The notes beneath the pieces were generated by a model. The model was not told the DNA's origin. It saw nothing but the letters and a program-made list of their open reading frames with translations, and searched no databases. A program made the translations under genes and the position numbers. DNA of 64,000 nucleotides, from the NCBI RefSeq assembly GCF_964340395.1, contig NC_135555.1, positions 26,934,725 to 26,998,724 of the forward strand. Direction: 5' to 3'. Shown piece after piece: positions 11,001-25,672 of the stretch. The DNA is from Glandiceps talaboti (lineage: Eukaryota; Hemichordata; Enteropneusta; Spengelidae). Position 1 is the stretch's first letter. Each line of letters starts with the position of its first letter.

Positions 11001-14000
11001 ATCAGCAGTTTAAACTTACCTAACGAGTTATGAATACCGTAAGCAGTTTAAACTTACCTAACGAGTTATGAATACCGTAAGCAGTTTAAACTTACCTAAC
11101 GAGTTATGAATACCATCAGCAGTTTAAACTTACCTAAGGAGTTATGAATACCATCAGCTGTTTAAACTTACCTAAGGAGTTATGAATACCATCAGCAGTT
11201 TAAACTTACCTAACGAGTTATGAATACCATCAGCTTCCTCTTTCACACCTTCATCTAGCCTATCCATATTTTGTACCAGTGTAGCCACAACTTGGTTGTC
11301 TAACTAATGGAACAAAAAATGACAGGTATTTTGATTACCAATACATGTATATACCACATGGTAGAAAGAGGTTTGTAACCAAGCATAAAGACAATCATAA
11401 AATGTATGGTTTTAAATACAATATCCACAGAATCATAAAAGTGACACTTAATTTTTCCGTAATACACCTTAACATATACCTGTACAGTGTTCTGCCGAGG
11501 CCGCGGCCTTGCGACAGTGGCCCCCTAAAATTACAAATGACGCAATAATTGTCCCACCTTGCGTCATTTTGGTGCATTCATTGTAGGGCAGACACCTAAG
11601 TCCAGGAACAGGCCCTGGCGTCAATACCACAAAAAGTATACTGACTCTGTAAGCGACAGTTTTGTTGACATCATATAAGATACAGTGACAACGCGCAGTT
11701 CTATTGTTAACATGCAAAAAATGCATTAATATGCAACAAAAAGATTAACTTTGATAAACATAATCTTCAATTGAAACATTAGAGGGAGTCGAGTAGATGA
11801 GACGCCGGAATGGACGTCTCTCTTCCCATGTTTTGTCTACCGTCACTGTCGCGACCTCTGACCTACTCACTGACGTGTGCGAAACACTGAACTTGCTACG
11901 GGAAATCGGAACATCTATCTGCCACATAAGCCTTAGTAAACCAAATTTTATGGGACAGGTTGTGATATTCATTTGTTGATGGGTTAACAAAATGAGTACA
12001 TGTGTATTTTGATTCTGACAAAGCTGCGTTAGGGGATCATGTTGCATGATGTTGACAGTGACACATGTGAATGTTGGGCACTGAATCAATGAGTGATCAC
12101 TGGCAGCCACTAGAGACGGCCGATGCATGTGCGCCCGGTCAGACATGACAAATGAACTTGTTGTACAAATCAGAAAATAATTACAGTGGTATTACAATCA
12201 TGCATCCTAACGTTGACGTTGTTGATAGTTTTAGTTCAAGATTTCATAGTTTCAAGGACACCTAATGTCAGCTTTCAGTATCAAGTTTACAATATGTAAC
12301 TAATACTGTCATTTTGATATAGCAGGACGAAATCATGTTGTTACACAGCCAGTGATGGTAATTAATAAAAATAAATTATTTTAAAGTTTGTTTGACTGTA
12401 TTATTTGTAAGTTTTTCGTTCACATTTGGTACTTTTTAAAGTCAGGGAGTTTATTTTCTTCAAAATGTTTTTTTTTTTAAAAAACTTGTCATGAATTTGA
12501 AGAGGGAATGATAAACATGGCAATGTAACAGTTGTAAAATTGAAACAAGTGGTTACAAGATTAGAATTTCTCAAAGTTTTTATTCAATCATATGTTCACT
12601 AATTTTGAAGTTGTTCTTTGTCCTGGTCTGAGAAAAGGAATCATAAATTTGAGCACTGCTATTCATTGATATTCAGATTAAAATTTGTGACTAGTAGCTG
12701 GCTGTTCAATCTTTCTAAACAATATATAATATACTCTGTAGAAATGACTTAAAATTACATAATTTTTATTGCCTTCTTTTTCTAAGGTGTAATGTGTAGT
12801 GTACAATTTTCAAAATACAGCTTACTGGGAACTGTTATTATGAATGGAATTGTTTTTATGAAGTTAGGTAATAATCTATGTGTAATGGAATGTCTCAGAC
12901 CATGGTATCTCTATAGTAGTCTGAGGTAATATATATAATTCCATAGACAATAAATAATTGACCCCACTCCCTGTCAAATGACCCCACTTTTTGCAACCAA
13001 GGGGCCTTTGTCCCCACTAGTTGGAAACCTTGGCAGAACACTGCCTGTAATCACATCCCTATGTATTGCTATCGAGAAATCGCAATCTCTACCGAGCAGT
13101 AATTCTCCTTATCATATACCTATGCTCAGATCAATCGTTCTTGATGACGTTTAATGTGAAATATCACTTTCTGATATGGGACGTTAAACGCCATGATATT
13201 CACGTTAAACATCATCAAAACGGCAGTCAATGTTCGATGTTGGTGTTATTGCGTATGACCACAAAACTGATGTCTGAGTTATGGCTTTGATATGGAAAAT
13301 TCGCAAACAAAATGGCTGCCAGGCGGCCATATTGGATCGTATCACGACAACAATGAATATGCACATGTATGTCATAGAACACTGTCCTAATACCAACTTT
13401 GAATGATATCTGTTCAAGCATGGCTTTGGACATGGTAAATTCGCAAACAAAATGGCTGCCAGGCGTGCATGACGTGACGTGCATATGTATGCCATTGTAT
13501 GTTGCCCCTGTACCAAATTTGAAAAAAATCTGTCCACACATCTCCAAGAAACTGCTCTGGACGGACGGATGGTACCCAATCCATAAGTCCCCGTCCCGGA
13601 CTTCGTCCGGTGGGGACTAATGATCAGAAAAGTGATCGTTTTGACAGGTAACAACCGTAACATTAGTACTACTGTAGATAGTATTCAGATATCAGTAAAG
13701 TACAGTTATAATATTATAGGAAGCAGTTATTTTAAATTAAAGTAACAACTTACCAATGCATCTATCAGAGCTGTGGCCCCATCCTCACTTTCACTGAGTG
13801 TGTCTACATCAGTCAATTCTTGTAGTAGGTCTACCGTAGCAACCGATATATCAGTGTTGTCATGTGTTAGTAACCCTAGCAATGACTGCACTGCATTCAA
13901 GTCAACAATGTGATGGTAAAGTTCGGGTACAGTTGCTATGACGTGCATTTCTTGTATGACATCATTTAAATTTATTTCAGATTCCATAAATCTAAAATCA

Positions 14001-17000
14001 AAAAGAATGTAAAATATTATACAAAATGTCAAAACATAATACATACACTACCAACATAAAGTATTGTCAAACCCTGTGATGCTGTGATGCACATGCATAA
14101 AAATGTTCATTGATGTATAAACATGGAATGAATGCATTCTGAATAAAGTTTGACACCTTTAACCCAATTTGTATCATTTTTCTTTGGACAAAATTGTATC
14201 ATTCGATACTACAGGTACCATTCCAATGTTAAGATATATGATGTTCCCCTCATTTGCATACCATTTGTATACATTATCACCTGCTCACTCAAATACTTGA
14301 TTGACAGGCTTATTTCAGTGTTTCGGCACACTTTTCAAAAGAACGACGCCTAAAATTTACATGTAAAGTATTTACATGTATTTACATTGGATCATTTAAA
14401 TGACCCTAGTAGGTGTCAGCCAGGTGATTATTGTTTACATTAATAACAGAAAGATGCCTATATATAGAGGAAAAGAATTATAAACCGAATTTGCTAGGCA
14501 TATTTGCATACTTTTTTGAATGTTTCTTCACTTGTCTATTAATACCTGCTGTTATCTTTGCAATATATGTGATCATTCAATTGTTGCTATGGGCATGGTC
14601 TTGCTGCTAGGCATATTTGCATACATTTTTTGAATGTTTACTAACTTGCCTACCAGATCATGAGATGATATTGTTATTTGATCGAAATATACTGGCATTT
14701 GGTTGTTGCTAATGCCATGGTCATGGTTGTTAGGGCCAATTGGGTCAAAATGTTTTGAACAAAATCTGCAGAATAACACTTCTAGAAACATCTTAACAAA
14801 TTTCGGTCTCTTTCACCAAGTACATTTTGAGAAATAAATTTTTGACCAAAATTCACATTTTTACACCTATTTTGCATATTACTGATGAGATCATTATATA
14901 CTTCATATTTCTTCTATCTAATGGAGTTGTAGCACAACTGTCCAGTTTTTAAAAATGTTTATCTACCTGCTGATCTACGCTAGTTATAGGTGTTCATTTG
15001 CTGAATGATTATCCAGTTGTGTACCCAACCCTGTTGTTATCTTTGCAATATATGCAATCATTTGGCTGTTGCTATGGGCATGGTCATGTTGCTAGACATA
15101 TTTGCATATTTTTTGAATGTTTGTTCACTTGTCTATGAATTCCTGTTGCTATCGGCTTTGTCTTGTTGCTAGGTATGTTTACATACATGTTTTGAATGTT
15201 TATTCATTTGTCTATTAATCTCTGTTCTCTTTGCAATATGTGATCATTTGGCAGTTGCTATGGGTGTGCTCTTGTTGCTAGGCATATCTTCATACTTTTT
15301 GAATGTTTACATGTCTGAGAATCCCTGTTATCTTTGAGAAATACACCACCATTTGGCTGTTGCTATGGGCGTGGCCATGGTTGCTAGGGATATTTGCATT
15401 CATTTTTTGAATGTTTACTCACTTGCCTACCAGATGATGTTGTTATTGGACCAAAATATACTGCCATTGTTGCAAAGGGCATGGTCATGGTTGCTAGGGC
15501 CAATTGTATCAAAATGTTTTGAAGAAAATCTGCAGAATATCACTTCTAGGAACATCTCACCAAATTTCAGTCTCATTCACCAAGTGCTTTTTGAGATACA
15601 AGATAATATGCATATGACGTCATCTGCCATGGGAACGAGGCTAAATCACGACTGACGTCATATTGAGTGGCAAAAGTGAGTGGCATTGTAACATGTGTCT
15701 TCTGCTTCCAGCACTTCATTTGAAATTTCAGTACATGTATGGGAAAGAGTTGCTGTGCCTTTGGATGTACTAACCGCCATAGAAAAGGATGTAATTTGTC
15801 CTTTTACTGACTTCTGAAAAGGATTTATAGATCGATGACGACAGTGGCTTTCAGCAATAAATCAAAAGAATCTAGAACCGAAACAGGCATGGTTGTGTAG
15901 CATGCATTTGATTATGGTAGGCTGTTTTTGAAACACCTTCGCCAAATAATTTCGGTTTCAAGATGATTGATGGCCTCAGCACCACACTTGATATTTTTGA
16001 AGTTTAAATTCATACACAAGTCTTTTTTGCTATTGACAGAAACACTATGATTACGAAAATGGTGCATTCACCCAGTGAACTAGTATGAGTGTTGACAGCA
16101 TGATGTGTAGTGTACAAACTGGGAAGAAAAAAAATGTGCTGAAAATTGTCCATAGGAAATATGTCAACAACATTCAATAGTGTCTTATTTATTTCACCAT
16201 AACTTACTAACTCAATGTAAGTAACATAGTTAAGGACGGTCATAGGAATGATAGTCTGGATGCCAACATGGTTTCTATCTATGAGTGGAGGTGTAAATAG
16301 TAATGATACTGTATAGGAACAAGTCATTGAGAATGACATAGTCCCCGTTATAATTGGGTTTTAAGGAATTATCACTACTCTGATCACGCAACAACATTTG
16401 TGAACCTAAAACAAACAGACTTAGATATGTTGTGTGTGCTTGTTGGACATGGAATATGCCTCCAACAATAAAGGATTGGTTGAGTATGGGGGATCATATC
16501 ACGATGAAAATGGAGTCTGAGTTATGGCTTTGGACATGGAAAATTCACAAACAAAATGGCTGCCAGGCAGCCATATTGGATTGTATCACGACGAAAATGG
16601 ATATGCACATGTATGTCATAGAACATTGTCCTAATACTAACTTTGAATGAGATCTGTTCAAGAATGTCTGAGTTATGGCTTTGGACATGGAAAATTCGCA
16701 AACAATATGGCTGCCAGGCAGTGATATTGGATCGTATCACGATGAAAATGGATATGCACATTTATGTTATAGAACACTGTCCTAATACCAACTTTGAATG
16801 AGATCTGTTCAAGCATGTCTGAGTTATGGCTTTGGACATGGAAAAATTGCAAACAAAATGGCTGCCAGGCATCGTTGTGGTCTTGTATTGTCACATGTTT
16901 GGCTTGTGAACACAAGTTTACATCTATTATTGTCTAGGGCATAATACTCTAGTCCGAGTCTGAAACCCATATAAAACCTAAGAAACTCGCATTCGGATCG

Positions 17001-20000
17001 GACAGAACAGAAGTAGGTCTCATCGACTTGTTGGGGACTCGAATTATTGCTTGTTTTTATCACGGTATACAGGTGATTATTATATATCGGTAGAGGGGTA
17101 GTGTTGTCAAGTTTTGTGCAGTCACCGCGGCCGCGGCAGTAAGCTTATACTAGGATAGTTCCGCCGATCAAAGCTGAAGCAGTGTATGTACAATGTACGT
17201 ATGGAATCGGGAGAGCACAGCGCACGTTCGTGTCGGGTTAAATTTATCCACGTGTTGATGTAATCCATATTTATCAATCAGATATATTGTAAAATTCTTC
17301 AAGTCGTACAGAAATAACGTCTCTAACTTCAAAACAAACCCTGAGAAACTGGACCGGACGTGGCTAGCCAAAGTATCTAGTTGCAGGCTTTCTTTCATAA
17401 CCATGTGCTGGGGTCACGACCTTGATTGCCGACGTCAATATTGTCCAATCATATTTAATATCATGAACACATCGCGATATTTGATTTGTTGGTTTCCTAA
17501 ACTGTATACTTCGAATACCATGATTCGTTACAGAATTCTTCTAATGAATATTAAATAGGCTTGTTGCATTAAATTAAGTGATATCGCAACAAGGGAAACC
17601 ATACAAGTTTTCTTACAGACAAGTTGCTAAAGTCATGTAAATGACAACACTAAACTCACAAAATTTCCTCAATTCTTTACAATTTTATTGCTGATAATAT
17701 GGCAATCTAATAGATGATATGCACGTACGTCATCCGTTACCTAGCAACCCAGGCGGCGCCATATTGAGTGGCAAGAACGAACAATGGCGGGTAAACAAAG
17801 TACGTCGTTAGCCGCGCCTCTGGGCGGAGTTCAACCTCTACGTTCCTCAAAGTACGTGGGATGCAAAACAACGCTACCTTCAAAAGTTACATATTTGTGG
17901 ACTAAAATCGGACCCGTACACATTTTTGAAGTCCGATTTCGACTGCAATGAGCCAAAGTTGTGGCCGGAGGTAACCTACGCTGATATTTATGCATACTTT
18001 ATTAGCAAGCCGAGTTTGTACACTCACTCACAACTGAAATCGTACAAAAGTTTAGATGCATACCAATTCGTTGTTACCGGACAAACTTTTGATGTAATGT
18101 GCAAAAAAATCAAAATCAATGACGACCCCAACACTGGATTTCTGTTTGTGGGAAAAGTACGGCATTCACAGAGCATCTTCACTTCGCCCCCGAACCGCGT
18201 ATGGGTTGCACTCACAGCAGACGGTACAGTGACTACCGCTCATTGTATTTGTATGGCTGGGCTTGGTGAAGCCTGTTCTCATGTAGGAGCGATCCTATTC
18301 TACATCGATGCAGTGACTCAATTCAAAAGAAGAACTGACATGTCAGCATGCACCTCAAAAGTCTGTTCATGGCTACCACCGACTCTGAAAAAGGTTACAT
18401 TTGAAGAAATCTCGAACATAAACTTCGCCAGACCAAACAAGAAATACAAACTGCTTTGCAACGCCAGTGCCACGGAACGTGTGATTACCGGTAGTGACAA
18501 AGGGAAAGCCCCGACTAGAAAGTCTGCACCATCGTTAACACAGGGCGAATTAAAAGACTTCGTGGTTAAACTCGAGCAAACAGGTGTAAAAAGTGCCGTG
18601 TTACGTGTACATCCTGACACATACAAGCAATTTGTACCCACGTCAACAAAGCTGGTCAAGCCGCTCACTGAACTCTACAACCCGTCCTTCCATGACCTCG
18701 CGTACAATGAACTGTTGCTAAAGTGTGACAATGTTTATGAAAACATGACCTTATCAAAATATGAGGCTGAGGACATAGAAATTGCTACACGCAAACAGGC
18801 CACTTCCAATATTTGGTTTAGACAACGTGCAGGCTTGATTACTGCAAGTAGATTTAAATCAGTATGTAGTACAGATCCAAGTATGCCCTCCCAGAGTCTA
18901 ATTCTCAGCATATGTCACCCTCTTAAACACAAATTTTCAACAGAAGCTACATGTTATGGTTGTGTGCATGAAAAAGATGCCATTGAAAGATTGAAAATAC
19001 GTATGATAAATGAAGGGCATGTAGGAGTTCAAATTTTACAGTGTGGACTGTACAGTAGCACCAAATATCCCTTTCTTGCAGGTTCCCCTGATGCTTTAAT
19101 TAGATGTGAGTGTCATGGGATTTTTACAGTTGAAGTAAAGTGTCCCCTCAAATGTAAACATAGGACTCCACAAATGCAAACAGAATTAGATGCATCATTT
19201 TGTATGCAGAACATTGATGGAAAGTATGTTTTAAAGCGAACTCATCAATATTTTTATCAAGTTCAGTTACAAATGTTTTTAGTTGGTATTTCATCCAGCT
19301 ATTTTGTTATTTGGTCACCTGAGGGTGAAGTAATTCAGCAAGTATATTTTGATGAAATCTTCATGGAGCAGATGATAAAGAAAGCTGATAAATTCTTCAG
19401 GCATTGCATTCTCCCTGAAATACTAGCCAAGTGGTACTCTAGAAAATATCTACAACTGGGGAGCACAGAGAACCAGCCAGAAAGTCAGTTGTCATGTGAT
19501 ACACATTCAGATACGTCTGTTTGTTATTGCCGTGGTGAGAGTTTTGGGAGGGACATGATTGTTTGCAGTAGCAAAGATTGTCAAGTGAAATACTATCACT
19601 TGGATTGTTTGAAAATTAAGCATGCTAAGAAGGGGAAGTGGTTTTGTCCAAGTTGTTCAAAGAAAAGGACAGGGAAAAAATAGACTGTCCTGCACAGTAA
19701 CACACCACTGTTGATGATGACTAGGTCCTAGGTAAAACAATGGGTAACACCAGTAGAAAGGTCTGTAATTAGTAGCATTCATGTAAATAAAATATATTTA
19801 CTGCACTAATATACTTGTGTATTATTTGAAATTACAGGAGGTTAGTCAGGTGACCCCTTTATATTTTTAAAATCCATAAGTTTAATATTTGAACTTGCCT
19901 CATTGAACAGTAGTGTGTACCTGCACAGGACAATAATTAAGAGAAGAAATGGAGAAACAAGTAATACAAAGACTATAGTTTTTTTAATTCTGAAACAGTT

Positions 20001-23000
20001 CAAAATGAATTAGTACATTTCATTAAATCTCTCCCTGTTGTTGTAAATATTTCATTAGGACATAAAAAAATCAATATCAGTTCTGTATAATTTGTGTAGT
20101 AAAGCTATAAGAAGTACAACAGTAATACTATTACACATTTATATCTATAATGAATGTAATTCGAGGTAAAATATAAACTTACAATAAATTACTGACACTA
20201 TTCAACATTGTCTTTACAATTCATTTGACAGCTGTTTGTTATTGCATGTACAGGAAATTATTTGTAAACAAACAATAAATACAAGGGACCAAATCAAAAT
20301 CACAGTTTGAAACTTCATACATTGTTAAAATGCACTCTACAGTACACTGACCTCAGATTACAAGTTACAAAATGTAGGTTTTAATAGCAATTGTCTCACC
20401 AAGCACAGAAGAATAATTCTTTGCAATCTTCTCAATTCTAACTACTGATAAGATAAACTCTTACTATTGACTTTGAGTTAGGCGTAATAAAAAAAAAATT
20501 GTGTGGTTCTGAACTTCTGATTACATTCAATTTGAGAATAGTTGGGATAGGGCAATTTTTTTTTTCATTTCCTAGTCTCTAGTTCAGGTAGTTATGTTTT
20601 CTGTTGTTTTCCATATTGTACCCATGTCATTGATTTCTTCTCATCACATATGGTCATTACAGATTAGAAGAATTTTATGTTGTGTTTGTTTATTAGATGA
20701 TGTAGGTTTCCACATCCATCATTACTTCCTAGACTTTAAATTTGTTGCGATTTTAGCATTTTTTTTTGCTCAAATATGTAACCCAAACCAAACAATTATT
20801 TTGTTTGACCTAAGACACTGACATGGTTCCTTTCTTTTTGTTTTGTTAACAAGAACAATACACATTCATATACCAAGACCTTAGCACTATGTTATAGAAT
20901 ACTATTAAATCAATTGTGGATCAGACATTGTCGTTTCATGTATAGCATGCCATGTATACAGTGTAAAGGCTATATGGATACAACTTTTTTCAGTGTTTGT
21001 GAGAGCTAATATAAATACTAGAGTGAACCTGGGTGTCTCTAGTGAGGTGATTTACAGAATGCACACATCCTGGAAGCAGATTGTGATTCAGCTGTGTTTT
21101 TTTTTAAGTATCTTGGGGAACAACAGATTCACAAAGATTGCACAAAGCTGAACAAACTATGGCTATATCATCCACTACAGTATTACCACCACACGTTTTA
21201 TTCATGATCATTTTAATGGGGAGGGTTCCTTGTAATATTCTATATTTATTTCTTAGAAGGCCAATCACTCTTTCAACATGGATTCTCACATGAGCTAATT
21301 CCCTGGACCAATCAATATCCTTCCTTTCAAGTTGCAGTTTCCCTTTGGTAAATGCAGGAATTTTTAATACTGCTCTATAAGCACTAACAGAAGCTTCAAT
21401 AGTAAACCCTCTATCTGCTAGAACTTCATCCCCGGGTAACAATTTTTTCAGGATTCCACAACTTTCGGTCAAGTAAACATCTGAGACCCTCCCTCCCCAT
21501 GCTTTGGATATATATATTATTGTACCTTGTGGTGATATTCCAATTAAAAATTTTGCAGTGTTATGATGTTTATAATTGGACCATGTCTGCGCCCTGGCTA
21601 CTAGATCTGTTGGTCTTTCACTAAAAACTTCGAAACAATCTAAAATAACAACACAATTTTTGAAGTGATCTCTAAAACATAATGGCATGGTTGAACGTAA
21701 AACTTCTCTGTCAGGCCATATAATAAATGATGACAACCTTGAGGACATTACTGGGACCCACCTGTTAAAAATTCTGCTGATTGTGGACTGGTCAACTCCA
21801 AATCGATATGATAAATCTTCATCAAGTAAATTTAACCTAAGTTTCATAAGAACAGATAAAAACTCCTGGAATTGTGTCAATTTGTTTTGTGAATATGTCT
21901 TAATGTGTGAAGCAACTAAATTAAAAACCATTTTAACTATAACAAAGTTAGGTAATCCTGTATAAAAACTACATTTCTTTTCATTCAAACTAAAAGTTTC
22001 TTCAGAAAAAGATATGGTATCTAGTCTTTCTTTCATCCTGTCCCTTTCAATTTTCAAATTCTGATTGTCATCTCTTAACTGTTTGTTTTCAATAATCAGC
22101 CGACTATTCATTTCCTTTAGCTCTGCAACTTCTGATCTCAGTTTTATACTCGCATCATTATTCTCTTGAGTCAGGTCCTTGGTTAACATCTCTTCCTGTT
22201 TTCCAAATTTGGTTTCCTGCTCAGTTTCATTGGATTCCTCATCAGGCACCATACAAGCTTTAAATTTACTGCTTCTCCGTTCAAACCTCTGAAGATCAGT
22301 TTCCGCCTTTCTTTTTCTTTGTTGTGTGATGAACGAAAACACTGATGGTACATAGTCTGGATGATTGGGGTCGTCATTCTTGGCACCTTGAATGAAAGAC
22401 AAAATATCTAGGTTACCGCAATATTCATACATGGGAATAATTATACAAAAAGTGATACTGAAAAACAAGGGTTATTAGCTGTAGTCATTTTCCTCAGGAT
22501 AATTAAAAAGAATTTCATTTATAGAATGTCAGATGTACAATAGTAATAATTGTCCAGTATATTCAAGGTCTAGTCATGGAAATATCACCCATATGTGTGA
22601 TACTTCATTTCTTAGTCTAGTTCCTATAATTTGTATAAAATATCATTACCATTTATATTTCTATGAAAAATGTTCTTCATTTTTCTTTCTTTCAAGAACC
22701 ACTACTACTGATACTCAAAACCAATGAGCTACTAGTATACAAATCTCCTATGCTATACTTGCATGTCGAAAAGAAACAATCGTGTCTGAAGCAAAAACTT
22801 GCATCACGGCTAACTTTTACAGAAATAAACAAACTGATAAGAGTCGCTTGAACCTACATAAGAGGGATCGTGTGTTGTTTTTTGTATCAAGTTTGACAGT
22901 GATAAGAAGTAGACTTTTTTCGGCACCATCAAAGGCATTTTTCATCGCCCACAACTGTTACAATGCGAAGTTCTGTTCACAGGCAATGGTGTACAACGCG

Positions 23001-24747
23001 CTGTCAACACTCGTACTAGTCCTGCTTGCAGACGGTGCACGGGTCTTCATTACTGACAGGACCCTCAACACCAGAAGGAAGTAGGACTACACTCGTACTA
23101 GCTATTTTGTACTAGTTCACTGAGCGAACGCGCCATATTTTCATTAGTCCTGCTTGCATACGGAGTGAGTTGTACCTTCGGAATTCGGACAACGCGGTGG
23201 TGAGGGTCATATCATCATGTCGACCCGTACAAGCAGGACTACATTTTCATAATCGTAGCATTTCTGTCAATAGCAAAAAGAACTATTGCATGAATTTGAA
23301 CTTCGAAAATATCAGGTGTGGTACTTGGATAATCAATCATCTTGAAACTTAAAAATATTTGGGGGAGGCGTTTCAAAGACAACTTTATTTTTCTACTTAC
23401 CGGTAATGAAATGCTTGCTACACAGCCATGCATGTTTTGGTTCTAGATTCTTCCGATTTATTGCCGAAAGCCACTGTCGCCGTCGATCTAAATCCTTTGG
23501 AATTCGGTAAAAGGAAAAATCACATCCTTTTTTATGACGGTTTGTACATCCAAAGGCACAGCAACTCTTTCCCATGGTACTGAAATTTCAAATTAGGCGC
23601 TAGTGGAAGCAGAAGACTCGCATTTGCTTACACAAGTTACAGTGCATGCCACTCGCTTTTGCCACTCAATATGGCGGCCGTCGTGAATTAGCCTCGTTCC
23701 CGTGACGGATGACGTCATATGCATATCATCTATAGCTAGTATATTTATTCAAGATAAATATGTTTACTTTGTTGCTAAATGCGCCGTTCAAAAGGCGACA
23801 TCAGTGAGTATAGTCGAGTATAGTGGGCTATAATATACTGTCGACGCCATGCCTGTCAAAGATATTGTAATGCTTCTCCTCGGCAAATAATTAAAAAAAT
23901 CAGATAAATAAATTGAAACACGCGAGCGACATTACAAGTGTTTATGTATATCTACACTGTAGTCTAGCCGTTTTGATTTATTTTGCCATAATATGAGGAG
24001 ATAATATTTTAGCATTTATACCCACAGACACTGCCAATTAGTCAGAAAGTGTGAGTAAATATCGGTAAATGTTGGTTAATAAGACATGTAGAGTGTAGTT
24101 TTTGTTTACTGATGTCTGTTACAACCACTAGCAATGTATTTTTTCACAATGGTGTTGAGTTTTGTTCACCTAGTGACTACGCTCGTCATAGTCTTAGTGC
24201 TAACGTGTACCCCTTATGACGTCATAAAATCCCGTTGTCGAGGTGGGACCAGAAATACCCGAAAACTCTCGAAGTAAATCCGAAGGGAAGTGACTGAAAA
24301 AAGGTCATTTTAAGGTGTTTGCAGACGCTTTTGAAAAGGTTTAAAACCAGAATGCATTTCACAAACATGTAGTCTAGCAAATTAGCGATAGTGAATCTGA
24401 GCATTTTGAATCACCTTTAAGAAAAAAGCACACAGCTAAATCACAATCCGGGGTGCATGTGTTCTGTAAATCACCTCTCCAGAGACACCCTATACACCCC
24501 TAAGAACATTCCCACCAAATTTCAGACCAATCTGCTCTGTAGTTTTTAAGTTTTAAGTTTTTTGACCAAAAATGACGTTGTTTTACCCAAATCACATACC
24601 TGTGGTGCAATCATTTTGATTTGAACAATTTCTCAACTACACACCAAAGGTAATGTCCCCACCAAATACCATGGTAATTAGTCTGGTGGTTTTTGAGTTT
24701 AAGTCGTCCACACACTCACACACCCACACACACCCACACACCCCCCC

Positions 24748-24792
<45 letters not shown>

Positions 24793-25639
24793 AGACTGAC
24801 AGACAGACAGACAGACAGACGGACAGACACCGCAACATGCCTATAGCACTACTGAACTTTATATGTGTGGGTGGTAATGGTGGAGTAGAAATATTCTCAC
24901 TTTTTCACTTTTGACCACAGCACCCACCCACAACACATGGGGGAATTATGATGGAAAGTACACCTGTAGAAAAGTACCACACTTGTACGTTTCATATAAC
25001 TTGCTGAGCAGGGATGGGATGCAGGTACAAGTACAAGGTCAGCTTTACAATAAAACACCCTTCATAAGAGTTTTATTATTTTCAGTATGCAAGGCTGGAA
25101 GGAAGGTGAAGGAAAGCATGTTTACGTCCCATAAGGGGAGGTTATGTTATGTTTTTGTCTGACTGACTGACTGACTGTCTGTCTGTGTGTCTGTCTGTGT
25201 GTATCCATACTTACTTTTCAGCTTGGTCAGGAAACTTGATTCTCATCTCCTGATTTCTATACACTTTTTTTTCAAATGACAGAAGTACTCTTCTTAGAGA
25301 GGTTTCATCAAGTCCTTCATCCTGTCAAAAATACAGAGATTCAGGTATTAGTATCACTTTCTTCAAAATCACAAATTCTTTCATTTAAATGTTGGATTCA
25401 CCTCTGACTAGTCAGTCTAACCATTTGTTGTCACTTTACTCAAGAAAGTTCCATTTCATTGAAATGAAAAATCTCCTTATAATTTCAAAATGACAACCAA
25501 GTATTACATGAACTCCACAGGAAAAATTTACTTTCTTTTGAAGCCAGAAAATAAACAACCAAATTTCTAGATTTCAAAAGCATTCTAGGATCTTTGACTT
25601 TAAAACAAGCGACTATCGGTCAGAATAGCTCCCCTGTTT

Positions 25640-25672
<33 letters not shown>

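Larger units (their letters stand above)
17713..23730. mobile_element. ISL2EU-superfamily DNA transposon, 6,018 bases, TA target duplication
   Basis: Terminal repeats of about 80 bases share GATGATATGCA, CGTCATCCGT and GCCATATTGAGTGGCAA in inverted orientation; TA flanks both ends. It carries two convergent genes: a SWIM-YqaJ-PHD protein (plus, 17812-19683) and a spliced THAP-DDE transposase (minus, 23575-21104). A DDE transposase paired with a YqaJ nuclease and a TA duplication is the known ISL2EU layout (family knowledge). It lies in CTNNBL1 intron 3. The transposase frame is intact; the YqaJ gene has one frame break near its start. Confidence 0.88.

Noticed and set aside
8084-11209. Possible CRISPR-like array
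   Set aside because: Repeats are contiguous without unique spacers, and the unit matches the adjacent CTNNBL1 exon end plus donor in an animal genome.
11745-12146. 133-codon minus-strand frame in the hAT-like element
   Set aside because: No recognisable transposase motif; overlapping frames on the other strand are equally open.
13727-14044. Treating the 105-codon frame as a stand-alone small gene
   Set aside because: Its conserved part is CTNNBL1 exon 4 (13991-13754); the ends are intron read-through.
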